Source: Nemertoderma westbladi
Lineage: Eukaryota > Xenacoelomorpha > Nemertodermatida > Nemertodermatidae
Reading direction: 5' to 3'
DNA: 64,000 nt
NCBI GenBank assembly: GCA_032718475.1
Contig: JAUCBJ010002497.1
Span: forward strand, 1-64,000
Shown: piece by piece, positions 10,658 through 21,960 of the stretch
Numbering within the stretch: position 1 is the first letter of the stretch
Layout: each line of letters starts with the position of its first letter
Notes under the pieces: model-generated
What the model was told of the DNA's origin: nothing
The model's database searches: none
What the model saw: only the letters and a program-made list of their open reading frames with translations
Made by a program: the position numbers and the translations under genes

Positions 10658-12378
10658 ATGGGTATTTCTGACCAATGGAGAGCATCTATTGGCTCATATG
10701 GTTCCACTAAGGTGTTAAGTGTAAAATTTGTAGCTCTTTCGTTTCCTTTACCGAGTTCATGGATCATCTTGCTATTAATTACTGCATATTTTTCACTTGT
10801 ACTTTCTGGTGACGTACAGTTGAATCCAGGGCCGGCACTAACCACGATTCACCCACTACGCATTTTACAAACCAATATTAGTTAGGTCTTTGCCTGCTAA
10901 CTGGGATTATATGCCAGACCACCTTAGCACTTCATTTGATATAATTGCGGTGGTTGAAACATGGCTCACTGATTGCAATAACTCAAGTGATTTGTCATTG
11001 GCCGGCATTCAAGAACCTCTTATGAGGGACCGTTGTGATGGCTGGGGAGGTTTAGCGTTATATGTGTCCAACTCAATTATGTCAAAACGTATTCACGTTC
11101 TTGAAAATGTGGCCCCAAATTATGAATCTTTGTGGTGCTCATGCTTAACCAAAGGCGGTAAGCTTCTATTTGGTTTATTTTATAGACCAGAGTACACAAG
11201 CCCAGATTTCTGGGAAGCAATCAATGATATGGTTTCGGAAGCAAGGGGGCTTGGCTACTCTGAATTAATTTTATTGGGTGACTTTAGTAATGACTTACTG
11301 AACCCGAATGCCTGCAGGGACTTGGTGCACTTAATTCAGAGACAGGGTTTATCACAGTTGGTAAATGAGCCCACCCGTATAACGCCATCCTCCAGTACCT
11401 TGTTATTGCCCATTCTTACTACTGACTCCTCCAAGGTTTCGCATGTCAATGTTACTCCCCCTTGGGGGGACTAGCGACCACTCCGTTGTAAAATTCGAAT
11501 ATAATTTTAAAATATACAAAGAAACAGCATATAGACGCCACATTTGGTTATATAATGAGGCCAATTATCAACTTTTTTTGGACTGCCTGCGCGATATTAA
11601 CTGGGACGATATAATTAATAACGAAACTGATGATGTTGATGCAATTATTTCTAAATGGTCTGATAAATTTTTAGAATGCGCAGCAGCTGCTATACCAAAT
11701 AGGTATGTAACAATTAGACCATGTGATAAACCTTGGTATAACTCCAGTTTACGTGCACTGGCTAACAAAAAAAACAGGAAACATATTCAAGCATGTCAAC
11801 AGAATACTGAAATTGCCTGGGCAAGATTTAGATTAATACGCGGTGATTACACTAATAAGTGTAAAATTGCAAAACAGGATTTTTACCAAGGGTTATCCGA
11901 CAAATTGTGCTTTGACAATAATATCACTGAAAAGAAATGGTGGGGTATCTGCAAATCTGTAATTGGCCTCCAGGTTAAACCTGAGATTCCGCCAGTATAC
12001 TACAGGGATCGCATTGCGACTAATAGTCGTGAAAAAGCTGATCTCTTTAATGTCTATTTCAGAGACCAATATAAACTGGATTGTTCGAACTTTATTATCC
12101 AAGAGGGGCCAATGCCTGAGCCTGTACTTACTGAAATAAACATTTCTAGAATTGACGTTTTAGCTGCAGCCAAAGTAAAGCTGGTAAAGCTGCGTCACCT
12201 GGTGATAAAATCTCAAATAAAATGATTTTATCTGCTTTACCTTTTATGGCTCGTAATTTTTCCAAACTCTTTCAACTTATATTAGATAAGGCATGGCATC
12301 CCGCATCTTGGAAAAAAAGGTTCGTTACCGCGGTTTTTAAAAAAGGTTTACGATTTGAATGTCTTAATTATAGGCCAG
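10658..12378 (+). pseudogene. LINE ORF2 polyprotein (2A, endonuclease, partial RT), frameshifted
   Basis: The frame from ATG 10658 gives a hydrophobic stretch (WIILLLITAYFSLVL) followed directly by a 2A-like DVQLNPGP. A frameshift near 10885 leads into the APE endonuclease: DIIAVVETWLTD, GGLALYVSNSI, LLFGLFYRPE, ILLGDFSND and, after a second frameshift in a G run near 11465, GTSDHSVVKFE. In typical family members the DFN and SDH residues are catalytic; here LLGDFSND keeps the acidic residue. A third frameshift near 12175 precedes the start of the reverse transcriptase (KAGKAASPGDKISNK, then WKKRFVTAVFKKG and NYRP). The sequence then diverges. The protein cannot be made intact. Confidence 0.85.
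10811..10834 (+). other. 2A-like ribosome-skipping motif in LINE ORF2
   Basis: Codons read Asp-Val-Gln-Leu-Asn-Pro-Gly-Pro right after a hydrophobic N-terminal segment. The 2A consensus is D-V/I-E-x-N-P-G-P; here Gln replaces the usual Glu. 2A sequences at this position are established for several APE-type LINEs, where skipping separates the leader from the endonuclease. Activity of this variant is not known. Confidence 0.75.
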
Positions 12379-12437
12379 ATGTGTGTATCTACTGTATTTC
12401 GGACGCGATAATTCCACTTTTACTTCGACTATTTTAG

Positions 12438-13149
12438 GTGCGACTGAAGCACGCAGACCAGGACGTACGATTGGCCCAGGAGCCCTTCCCTCTGTACCCG
12501 GGCGAGATACTCAAGCAGAACATAACCCCCCTCAAGGTGGTCATATCCAACTCGGCATTGCGTCTACGCTGCGTCCTGGACCACGGGGAGGGCGCGGAGA
12601 GACGGCTGGCCGGCGACGAGTGGCTGTTCGAAGGTCCGGGGACCTACATACCTCGCAAAGAGGTCGTGGTAGAGGAGACCATCCGATCTACGGTGATCAA
12701 AACCGGTCAAGCGATTCGATTGCGAGCACGTAAGGAGACCGTAGACAGGGATGGTGCACCGCGAGTCACCGGGGAAGAGTGGTTGGTACGTAAACACGGG
12801 GCCTACCTACCCGGAGCCTACGAGGAGGTTGTCGATCTAGTAGACGCTGTTGTTCTTACCGATAAGAAGGCTCTCCATCTGAGAGCCACTAAGACCTTTT
12901 CGGATACCTACAAGAAGGTTCGTAAGAACGGGGAGGAATGGTTGGTCACCGCCCGCGACACCGAGGCGCATATTCCGGATGTTTACGAGGTTATCGTCGG
13001 GGTAAACGATATTATTACGCTTAACAACCGGCAGTATTGCGTTATTAGCGACCCGGTTGACGATAAGGGGATCATTCAGATGGGGAGGAAGAAGTTGGTT
13101 AAAGGGGAGTTGTCGTTCTTCCTGCAGCCCGGAGAGAGTACCATTAAAG
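12438..13149 (+). CDS. MVP: Major vault protein, internal exon (5' part)
   Basis: This exon encodes 237 residues plus one base of the next codon, and belongs to the main structural protein of vault ribonucleoprotein particles. It starts after the acceptor TTTTAG at 12432-12437 and ends at AAAG before the donor GTTAGC. It covers vault repeats of the particle barrel: [58 protein letters not shown] and [17 protein letters not shown], in the order known for MVP, ending near SFFLQPGE. About 80 residues expected at the N terminus in other animals are missing from this exon, and I found no exon for them upstream in the window. A decayed LINE occupies the intron up to about 60 bp from this acceptor. 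Identity is very sure; completeness of the gene is not. Confidence 0.95.
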
Positions 13150-13190
13150 GTTAGCCATATTAGCCATATATATTAGCCATTATTGGCCAT

Positions 13191-13286
13191 AGCTTTGCAA
13201 CGTTGGCAATTACGTCCAGGTGGGATCGAACTGGTGACCTCCGGGTTGGAAATCTGACGCTGTAACCATTCAGCTAGCGGCTCAGG
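13191..13286 (-). mobile_element. tRNA-derived SINE-like repeat, copy A
   Basis: Read on the minus strand it has an A-box-like AGCTGAATGGTTACAGCG and a B-box-like AGTTCGATCCC at tRNA-like spacing. The anticodon stem does not pair well, so it is not a working tRNA gene. Copy B lies 180 bp away in the opposite orientation. Confidence 0.6.
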
Positions 13287-13464
13287 TAAAAGGTAGACCT
13301 GGATATACTACCTGATACCTTGTATGTCCGCAATTTACCTCCTCGTGGCCTCCCATCTGTCAATCAATACCTTCACCTTCATAATGCTGCCACAGTGCTC
13401 AAACCTATTGAACTTGGCCGTCTAGTACGCAGTGATGGATGATGATGGTTCATGTTTAATATAT

Positions 13465-13560
13465 TGAGCCAGCTGAATGGTTAGAGCGTCAAACTTCCAA
13501 CCCGGAGGTCACCAGTTCGATCCCACATGGACGTATTTGCCGACTTTACAAAGCTGTGCC
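13465..13560 (+). mobile_element. tRNA-derived SINE-like repeat, copy B
   Basis: It contains AGCTGAATGGTTAGAGCG, CTTCCAACCCGGAGGTCACC and the B-box-like AGTTCGATCCC at 13514-13524, followed by ACGTATTTGCCGACTTT. It matches copy A in inverse orientation, so the intron RNA could fold back over this pair. Confidence 0.6.
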
Positions 13561-14059
13561 TAACAAAAGTAATAATAATATGAAACCACTCATTCACCCA
13601 AAACACCAATAATAATTAATGGGTTGTAGGGAGAAACATAGGAAAAATAGACACACAGACATATCAGAATATCAAACATCCGGTTACTGTATTTCTTGAT
13701 TTGTACACCACCGCCCTGCATCATCCCGCAAAGTTTTTTTACAATTGACATTTTTGCATTTATTTTTATTTTTGACATTTTTTATTTATTTTTCTTATAT
13801 ATTTATTTTTACTAAATATTTTTTATGAAATGTTTTTTCGTTTTTTTTTTTCCATTTTACCTATGATTTGTTCTGTCGTTGGTGATGCCCCATTTCTTTG
13901 GACTAGCTCGATATGAATTTGATTATTCTAGAATATAAATCGCCGTACGTGTTAATATAGACTAAAACTGCTGACTTGTAGCTGGCGCCCCAAGCAGTAT
14001 GGCGTTAATTTATATCGCACTACAATCTCTATAATAATCTTACCTCGAGTTTAAAGTAA

Positions 14060-14252
14060 TTGGAAAAGCGAAAGCAGATAGGGGGGGGGGGGGGGACTTT
14101 CTACGCAATATAAATTCATCCCTCTCCAGAGGAAATTCGACGCAAATAACAGCTGGTTCCTCCCAAAAATAAAACTGTAACCTGTTCTATTGTGTTTAGT
14201 TTATTGTTTTGGTTAAAATAACGTTCCACTGTAACCTGCTCCTTTCCCCATT
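14060..14252 (-). mobile_element. Dispersed element (GCAGGTTAC / poly-C family), copy 2
   Basis: Reverse-strand copy in the MVP intron. It begins with a 15-base G run (14081-14095), then TTCATCCCTCTCCAG, GACGCAAATAACAGCTGG, AACTGTAACCTGTTC, GTTTATTGTTTTGGTT and ends CACTGTAACCTGCTCC. Confidence 0.7.
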
Positions 14253-14343
14253 ACGATTTGCGTCCAGTTCCCTCCGTATTAGCGTCTCCATGTATCAAAA
14301 CTTAGAAGTAACAAGTAAGATTATTATTATTGGCTTCCCGCAG

Positions 14344-15923
14344 GTACCCAGGATATATTCGTTCTACGGGAAGACGAAGGGTTGATACTGCGAGCCATCG
14401 AATCGTTTACAGACGGAACCACGGAACGCAAACCCGGAGAGCTGTGGATGGTGCGGGGCCCGTGGGAGTATATACCCCCGGTCGAGGTCGAGGTCGTACG
14501 GAAACGGGAGGCCACCCCGTTGGACGAGAACGAGGGTATCTACGTGCGAGACAGGAAGTCCGGTCGCGTTCGGGACGTGTGCGGACAGACGTACATGCTG
14601 AGTCAGGACGAGGAGTTGTGGGAGAAGCCGCTCCCGGCCGCGGTGGAAGCTTTGCTAGCGACGGGAAGGGATCCGTTGGCGGACAGGGGAAGCCGTGGGA
14701 AGGACGCGGACGCGGGGAAACCGCGGGATAAAACCAAGGTTGTCACCTACCGAGTCCCTCACAACGCCGCCGTACAGATATACGACTACAAAGAGAAGAA
14801 AGCTCGCGTTCTGTTCGGGCCGGAACTCGTTATGCTCGGCCCCGACGACCAGTTCACCCAGCTCTCCATATCCGGGGGCAAACCGAAGCGGCCCAACGTG
14901 ATCAAGTCGTTGTGTTTGCTGCTGGGTCCCGACTTCATGACCGATATCATCACGGTGGAGACCTCGGATCACGCGCGTCTCCAACTGCAGCTCAGCTACA
15001 ACTGGCACTTCGACGTTAAGGAACCCAACAACCCCGCGGAAGCGGCGAGAATATTCGCCGTCCCGGACTTCGTGGGCGACGCGTGTAAGGCGATCGCGTC
15101 GCGAATTCGCGGTTTCGTCGCTGGGTGTCCCTTCGACGAGTTCCACAAGAACTCGGCGCGGATTATTCGATCGTCCGTTTTCGGCTACGACGAGAAGCAA
15201 AAGGTCCGGAATATGTTCGTCTTCCCGCAGAACAACCTCGTAATCACCTCGATCGATATCCAATCGGTGGAGCCGGTAGACCAGCGGACCCGCGACGCTC
15301 TCATGAAATCCGTTCAGATGGCCATCGAGATCACCACCAACTCACAGGAGGCCACGGCCAGACACGAAGCGGAGCGACAAGAGCAGGAAGCTAAAGGAAA
15401 ACTCGAACGGCAGAAGATTCTTGATGAAGCGGAAGCCGAGAAAGAGAAGCGGAATCTACTGGAGTTGCAAGCGTTGAGCGCAGCTGTGGAGTCGACTGGG
15501 CAGGCCAAAGCGGAAGCGCAGAGTCGCGCGGAGGCCGCTCGCATCGAAGGGGAAGCCGCAGTGGAACAGGCCAAACTGAAGGCGGAAGCTTCAACCATAG
15601 AGGCTGCCAGCGAGCTGGATAGGTTGACTAATGCGAGAGTCGCGGAGAATAGATACATAGAGGAGCAGAATCTTATGGAGATTAGTAAGGCTAAAGAGAT
15701 GTCTGGCATAGAGGTTGGGAAGTTTAAGAACATGGTTGACGCGATCGGGTCCGATACGATCAGGTCGATCGCGGTTTCCGGTCCCGAGATGCAGGTCAAG
15801 TTGCTGCAGAGTTTGGGTTTGAAGTCCACGATGATTACGGACGGTAGCCATCCGATTAATCTGTTCCAGACCGCGCAGGGAATGCTGGGTTGTATCACTC
15901 AGTCCGAATCCACTGACGATTAG
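14344..15923 (+). CDS. MVP: Major vault protein, terminal exon
   Basis: The exon completes a split Gly codon and encodes about 525 residues to the TAG at 15921-15923. It begins in the last barrel repeats ([45 protein letters not shown]), then the SPFH/band-7-like shoulder ([20 protein letters not shown] to SSVFGYDE). The Ala/Glu/Lys/Arg-rich cap helix follows ([29 protein letters not shown] type repeats), and the cap end has [16 protein letters not shown] and HPINLF. In the family, 39 copies form each half of the vault shell in the cytoplasm. The protein stops shortly after [11 protein letters not shown], so its tail is shorter than in mammals. With the previous exon, 763 residues are present against about 850-890 in animals. 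The exon is much more GC-rich than its surroundings. Confidence 0.96.
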
Positions 15924-16082
15924 CTCAATATGCGAACTCAACTCGTATTTATGTCGCGTTCAATTTTGATTTGTTTATATTTTCAGACTAGACTTGTTTT
16001 TCAGACTGTTTCACCTGGGAAATGAATTATGTTGGATTTATTAAGATTAAACGAAGTGTGCCGTGTTGTATAAGTCTGGTTC

Positions 16083-16088
16083 AATAAA
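16083..16088 (+). terminator. Candidate poly(A) signal of MVP
   Basis: The first AATAAA downstream of the MVP stop, 160 bp away. Confidence 0.55.
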
Positions 16089-17543
16089 TGTCAGTTAAAT
16101 TATATATTTAGTTCAGGTTAGATAATATTATGTTTATTGATAATATTCATTCATGGAGACATAATTATTAAAATGATAATATTTTTCGTAGACTAGTACT
16201 AATAGGCTGTTTAATTGTGCTAGGAAATATTGGAATTGTACTTACATTTACTTGCATGTTCAAATCCATTTGTGCTGATTGTTTCATATTTAGTATCACA
16301 CATACAATCTTGTTTCCTATCATTTGTATTGCTGCACATGCATTTAATTATTTGTTTATATTATAAACAAACATATTTATTAAGCAATTAATATACAAAA
16401 ATCGAAATTGTTTATGTTACTATGTAAAGGGCATTAGGATAAAAACTCAGATCATTAAGTACTTTGCTCCATCTTGACATGATAAAGTGACATTTTATTT
16501 CTCGCAATTGTACGAACAGAAGTGATCCATATCGGCAGTTGTCCAAATTATATTGTAAGTGAATATTGTTTAAACCAACTCACTACGCTGCTACCTGTGG
16601 TAGCGTCTGATATATCACCTTAAAGCTGAACAGTTTCTTTCTGCACTTTTAACAGATAGTTAAGATTTCTTTTCCCAAATGAGCACTCCCAGGCGGTTGC
16701 ATTAGCTGTCTAAAAGCACAAAGGTCTTCTTAGATCATCCAAGCACAACAAACAGTTGTTACTATTTATTAACATACATTACCTTATCTAATATCGAATA
16801 GGCCACATTCTTACGATATAATAAGGAAAGTTAATTAGTTGAATTGCACATAGCAGTAATACCCCCCCCCCCCCCCCCCCTGATAATAAATAATTACTTA
16901 TCCTTCAACCTCTATAGGTTTGGCTCTCCTGTTTAAATGTATTTGTAGATATTATCTTCCTCCCTATAAGAATTTCTTATCAGATCTACTGAATTTAATG
17001 AGTTCTATGGTGATCGAGACACCGTTAATCCCCGTTAATCATTAACTCATCCCATTGGATCAGGGTTAATTGATTACTTTAGCGCATAATGACAAACTTC
17101 CACAGACACATCTGGTGTTATCGGCATACGTGTACGTGCAAGTATGTAACATAATCTGAATTTCGTTGAAAAACAGTTGAGATTCCAAAGTTGCATGGTT
17201 TTAATCATAAATAATAATGTTCCAGAGCCAGAGTTATGTGTATTAATTAAATAAACCATTGCATTGGGAAACATTGGAAAACTTTATTATAAAAATGATT
17301 GTATTATATTACATTATACCTTGCATGGATGGAAGTCTAATTGTGGTGTGTCAAGTAGATACGGATTATATCAAAAAAAGGCGTTTTGAGAAAAACGCAT
17401 TTAAAGTTTTACGACATGTATATTTTTCTTCTTGCAAGACCCTATGGGCTAGAACGACAGTTTCTGACTCAAAATTTTACGAGGAATCAGAAAATTTTTA
17501 TTTAAACCACGTAGACGCTATCCTTTGTTCGCAAATATCTAAT

Positions 17544-18010
17544 GACAGACAAATTGGCAAAATGACGGACAGTCAGACAGGTGGACAGACAGTCTAGATT
17601 TCGTAAAATGTGAAAACTGACATCAGAAATGAAATCACAAACTAAAGCAACCCCCATAGCAAATATTTTAGTTAGTTTGTATGATTTCTTAATGTTTGAC
17701 GGACAGTCTGACAAAAAGACGGACAGACAGACAAATGGACAGACAATCTATATTACGAGAAATGTTAAAACTAACATCGGAAATGAAACCACGAACCCAA
17801 AAAACCTCATTAGCGAGAATTTTAGTCAGTTAGGATGCTTTATTAATGTTTGACAGACAGTCTGACAAAAAGACGGACAGACAGACTAACGGACAGGCAG
17901 TATATATTACGTGAAATGTGAAAACTGACATCGGAAATGAAATCACGAACCCAAAAAACCTCTATGGCGAGAATTTTAGTTAGCCTGTATTCTTTCTTAA
18001 TGTTTGACAG
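17544..18010 (+). repeat. 154-bp tandem repeat with GACAGACAG blocks, three units
   Basis: The marker TTTGAC ends at 17700, 17854 and 18008, giving a period of exactly 154 bp. Each unit has a GACGGACAGACAG-rich block, AAAACTGACATCGGAAATGA and GCGAGAATTTTAGTTAG. A related single copy occurs near 37190-37360. Confidence 0.85.
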
Positions 18011-18827
18011 TCAAACAGACCGACAGACAGAAATATGACTGGATGTCTAATGTCATTTTGAACTCTGAACGCGATTACCCTTTAGTTTTCGTAAAATTAT
18101 TCGAAAATGGAAAAAGATAGAAGCTAAGTGTAATAATACCACTAGATAGCCCGAAAAATTCTCTACCAGCCTATCCACCATAAAAAAATATCGATTTTTT
18201 TGATATAATCCGTTTCTACTTGACACGCCACCTATAGTAATAATTTTGACTGATTCATAAAAGTGCGTTATAAGATGGGGATTTAGGTGACGTAAGTTTA
18301 ATTGTAATGAAAACTTGTTATGTAACATTTGTTCATTTTGAACAGTAAATTTCTTACTAAAATATATGGAAGCAATCGGATGAATTGTCTTAACCTTTCC
18401 GGGGACAATTTTTTAAATTGTAAATTACACATAATCTTCAATTGGATTGCAAGCAAGGCAGGCATCAGTCGGATTCTTGATCACAATATAACTTCCTACC
18501 AAAATCACCCAAAACATTTACTACTACAGATAAATACAGCCACACAAACTTTAGTCAAGTCAATCTAGCAAGAACCCATAAGTATTTCGCAATCAATCCG
18601 AACCACACATTTTGGATTCTATATAACCTTATTAATGACCAAAAAAGTCTATAAAATTGTATTTTGCGGATCGTATGTTTATTCATGGAAATTCTGCGTA
18701 AATTTGCATAACACAAGCCAAACAAAAGGAACATTAGGGAAAAGTAAGTAGCAAATTGGTGATGTTCCAGAATAATTTAATTAATTTCACAATGATTCAA
18801 TGGAAAATGAGTAATATTTACACATGC

Positions 18828-19082
18828 GTGTAAATGTGCGTTCACATAACGTGTGTGTAAGTGTAGGTGTAAGGGTAGAAGCGATGCAAATGTCAATTAG
18901 TCGTTAGCCACATTATATCCAGACGTACACATACACCTACTGTACATACACAACCGTTATGTGAACGCACCTATATTCTAGAACGCAAATTAAAGCGAAT
19001 AAAACTCGAATCGCTTCTACCCTTACACCAACCTACACCCGCACCTACACCTACGTTACTGTATGTGAACGCACCTTTACAC
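18828..19082. mobile_element. MITE-like element with ~75-bp terminal inverted repeats
   Basis: The left end GTGTAAATGTGCGTTCACAT pairs with the right end ATGTGAACGCACCTTTACAC; the pairing continues inward through GGTGTAAGGGTAGAAGCGAT. No clear target duplication was found, and no transposase is encoded. Confidence 0.7.
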
Positions 19083-20326
19083 ATTAATTGATATATCTCG
19101 GTAACTGGAAGTCGTATCCGATTAAATATTTCAACAATTTCACGATATTCAGTATTAAGGTAACTGTTGTAAAAAATTATACAATTCCACTGCACAAGGA
19201 AATTTCATAATTTCCATTAATGTTAGTGAAGATTTTTCACATAATTAAATTGTGATTACTCTATTAATTTTAGGTGTAATTTATTTATTTGTTTTAGTTT
19301 AAAACCACAATAGTTTATAATAACACATAATTTGTTTGGGGACAAGGGTTTCTGAGGTCGATAAATCCGATGGGCGAGGTTACATCAACCCGTTTAGTAG
19401 AGAAGTTGTGTAAATAAGCTCCCTGTATTGTACTAGCAAAATTGGTATTAAAATGATTAGACAAATTTCCGTTGATCTAGAAACTAAATCGATAACTATC
19501 TCTAGAAGTGCATACTTCAATCCATGTTGCTAAGGAATGAAATAGAAAATTGAAAGTGATCCGCATAATTTACACTTTATAATATGAATATTTATATTAA
19601 CATTAACATTAACATCAATAAATAAAGATTGGTTTGGATGAATTGCGAATTTGTTATGGGATGACCCCCTTTTTCGTCTAGATTGACTCGCCTACTTGAC
19701 TGTTTAAAATTTCATGTAATTCCATTAAGATTTGTAGATAATTTTGGGGGGGAAGTCCAATCACTGAATTACGACACTATATATTCCAGGACATGGTGTA
19801 TTGATTTCTGATTTGACCCTGTTCAAAAATTTTTTTAGGACATTTAGACATCATCCTATATACTGAGGTATAAGGTGATGAAGTTGTGGCTTCCAAAATA
19901 TTTTTTGTGATGTCAAAAAAAACTGTTGTAAAATATCTATCCTACTGAAAAACAACATTTTGAAAAAAGCTTACGCCTTCCTAATTAAGTAATTGAGTTA
20001 GCTTGCCATGATTGGATATTTTAAATGCGTTGCTTAGTTACTAACCCAAACAATAAAACTGTAGAAGTGTATATTGTGCAGTGACTGTTACAGTAGTACA
20101 ACTAACAGTAGTACCGGCAGTGTGGTAGGCCTTCCAATGATTATAAATCATTACATCTCTGGTATGTTTCACCAGATAGTATCCGTATGAAAATTCATAA
20201 TTTGAATCCAATTAATTGTACATACTTTATTCAACATTACTGATAATTTGAAAACTATTAAAATATATGCTTTTTATTTTAATATTAGAATTATCTTCGT
20301 ATTGATTATCATTTGTTATTATAATA

Positions 20327-21118
20327 ATGGCGTACGAACCACGTAGACACGACCTGCATCTGACCAGCACGGGTAAGGCTCATTACTGGCGACAGGGTTA
20401 CTATTTCCCAGACTCCTCGCTCAAACCAACGTTGTACGACCCGCTTCCGGACGGACTAAACAAACCCACGGAAACCGTGGACCCCTACACAACCACGAAC
20501 TCAGTCACATACGATCGCAAGTACCCGTACACGGTGCTGCACGACCCAGTTCAAAGGAAAGCCGCGGACCACTGGAGAGTCCTTCACATGAAGGACATTC
20601 ACGAGAAACTACAGAACAGAGGCCATCGATTGGCTCTGACGCCTGGCAACCAGAAGACAGAGTATCAGGGAGAATATAAGGGAGAATCTATACCCGAGCT
20701 GCCTAACACGTTTAAACCAGCCGCGCAACCGCTTATCCTTAAAGACCACCTGAACGACGGACCTTCGAAGCATATGAACGGGGAGAATCCGAGATTAGCC
20801 GGTCGGATTTACAAACCCGAAGACCGGGGTCTCTTGGTCGAGTTGGACCCGTATATATCGACGACTCACAAAGACCACAGGCACTTCCCTTCGAAGGAGC
20901 TCAAGGGCTACCCTAACAAGGATTACGCGACTTACTGGGCCTGCGAGGACTATCCCAAGGCATGGGGTCACGGTCCTCATCACAACCCGCTGCCTAGCGA
21001 CGCGGTCCCGCGTCAGCAACCACCAATGATCGACTCGATGGTATTTAAGACTCCGACTCGCGTACCGAGACTTCCTAAAGTTAAACCGCTTAGCGGAAAC
21101 TTCATGACGACAAACCAG
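20327..21118 (+). CDS. Unrecognised two-exon protein, exon 1
   Basis: ATG at 20327 opens 264 codons that end exactly at CAG before a perfect donor GTAAGT (21119-21124). The reading frame technically continues into the intron minisatellite, but that extension is repeat translation. The protein is rich in Pro, His, Tyr, Asp and Lys with few hydrophobic runs: no signal peptide, membrane segment or globular domain is visible. Short motifs include HYWRQGYYFPDSSLKP, DPYTTTNSVTYDRKYPY and DPVQRKAADHWRVLHMKD. Such Tyr/Pro-rich, extended composition resembles microtubule-inner proteins of cilia and sperm tails, but I cannot assign a family, so this is only a suggestion. GC content and codon use are coding-like, unlike the flanks. 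Joined to exon 2 in phase 0, the product is 322 residues. Confidence 0.85.
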
Positions 21119-21960
21119 GTAAGTCGGGGCGAGCCGTTATACAAACTATATAGGTGTAGCCTTACACCGGCTTATACACTATATCGGTGTAGCCTTACAC
21201 CGTCTGATACACTATATCTGTGTAGCCTTACACCGGCTTATACACTATATCTGTGTAGCCTTACACCAGCTTGCTTCTACACTATATCGGTGTAGCCTTA
21301 CACCGGCTTATACAATATATCGGTGTACCCTTACACCGGCTTATACACAATATCGGTGTAGCCTTACACCGGCTTATACACTATATCTGTGTAGCCTTAC
21401 ACCAGCTTGCTTATACACTATATCGGTGTAGCCTTACACCGGCTTATACACTATATCGGTGTAGCCTTACACCGGCTTATACACTAGATCTGTGTAGCCT
21501 TACACCAGCTTGCTTGTACACTATATCGGTGTAGCCTTACACCGGCTTATACAATATATCGGTGTAGCCTTACACCGGCTTATACACAATATCGGTGTAG
21601 CCTTACACCGGCTTATACACTATATGTGTAGCCTTACACCAGCTTGCTTATACACTATATCGGTGTAGCCTTACACCGGCTTATACACTATATCGGTGTA
21701 GCCTTACACCGGCTTATACACTATATCTGTGTAGCCTTACACCAGCTTGCTTATACACTATATCGGCGTAGCCTTACACCGGCTTATACACTATATCGGT
21801 ATAGCCTTACACCGGCTTATACACAATATCAGTGTAGCCTTACACCGGCTTATGGACTATATCGGTGTAGCATTACGCCGGCTTATACACTATATCGGTG
21901 TAGCCTTACACCGGCTTATACACTATATCTGTGTAGCTTTACACCAGCTTGCTTATACAC

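Larger units (their letters stand above)
9000..12378 (+). mobile_element. Broken non-LTR retrotransposon (CR1/jockey-like), 3'-truncated
   Basis: This is a two-ORF LINE in the same orientation as the vault gene. ORF1 (9035-10042) is a nucleic-acid-binding type protein with one stop codon. ORF2 (10658-12378) has a hydrophobic leader, a 2A-like motif, an APE-type endonuclease and only the first part of the reverse transcriptase. At least three frameshifts break ORF2. Similarity to LINE sequence stops just after the ..NYRP motif near 12375, so most of the reverse transcriptase and the 3' tail are missing. LINE relics are usually truncated at the 5' end, so 3' loss points to a later deletion or rearrangement. 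The spacer between ORF1 and ORF2 (10043-10657) includes TG-rich sequence. Confidence 0.85.
13150..14343 (+). other. MVP intron carrying repeats
   Basis: A 1194-bp intron between the donor G|GTTAGC and the acceptor CTTCCCGCAG|GTACCC. Joining restores one Gly codon and the expected vault sequence across the junction. It carries two inverted tRNA-like repeats (13191-13286 and 13465-13560) and one minus-strand copy of the poly-C element (14060-14252). Confidence 0.9.
16089..20326. other. Gene-free spacer with repeats
   Basis: AT-rich sequence without recognisable genes. It contains a 19-base C run at 16862-16880, a 154-bp tandem repeat (17544-18010) and a small inverted-repeat element (18828-19082). 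The short ORFs near 17259-18568 are translations of repeat or AT-rich sequence. Confidence 0.5.

Noticed and set aside
14655-15898. Minus-strand ORFs of about 190-200 codons over the MVP exon
   Set aside because: They are antisense shadows of the MVP shoulder and cap-helix codons, with no features of their own.
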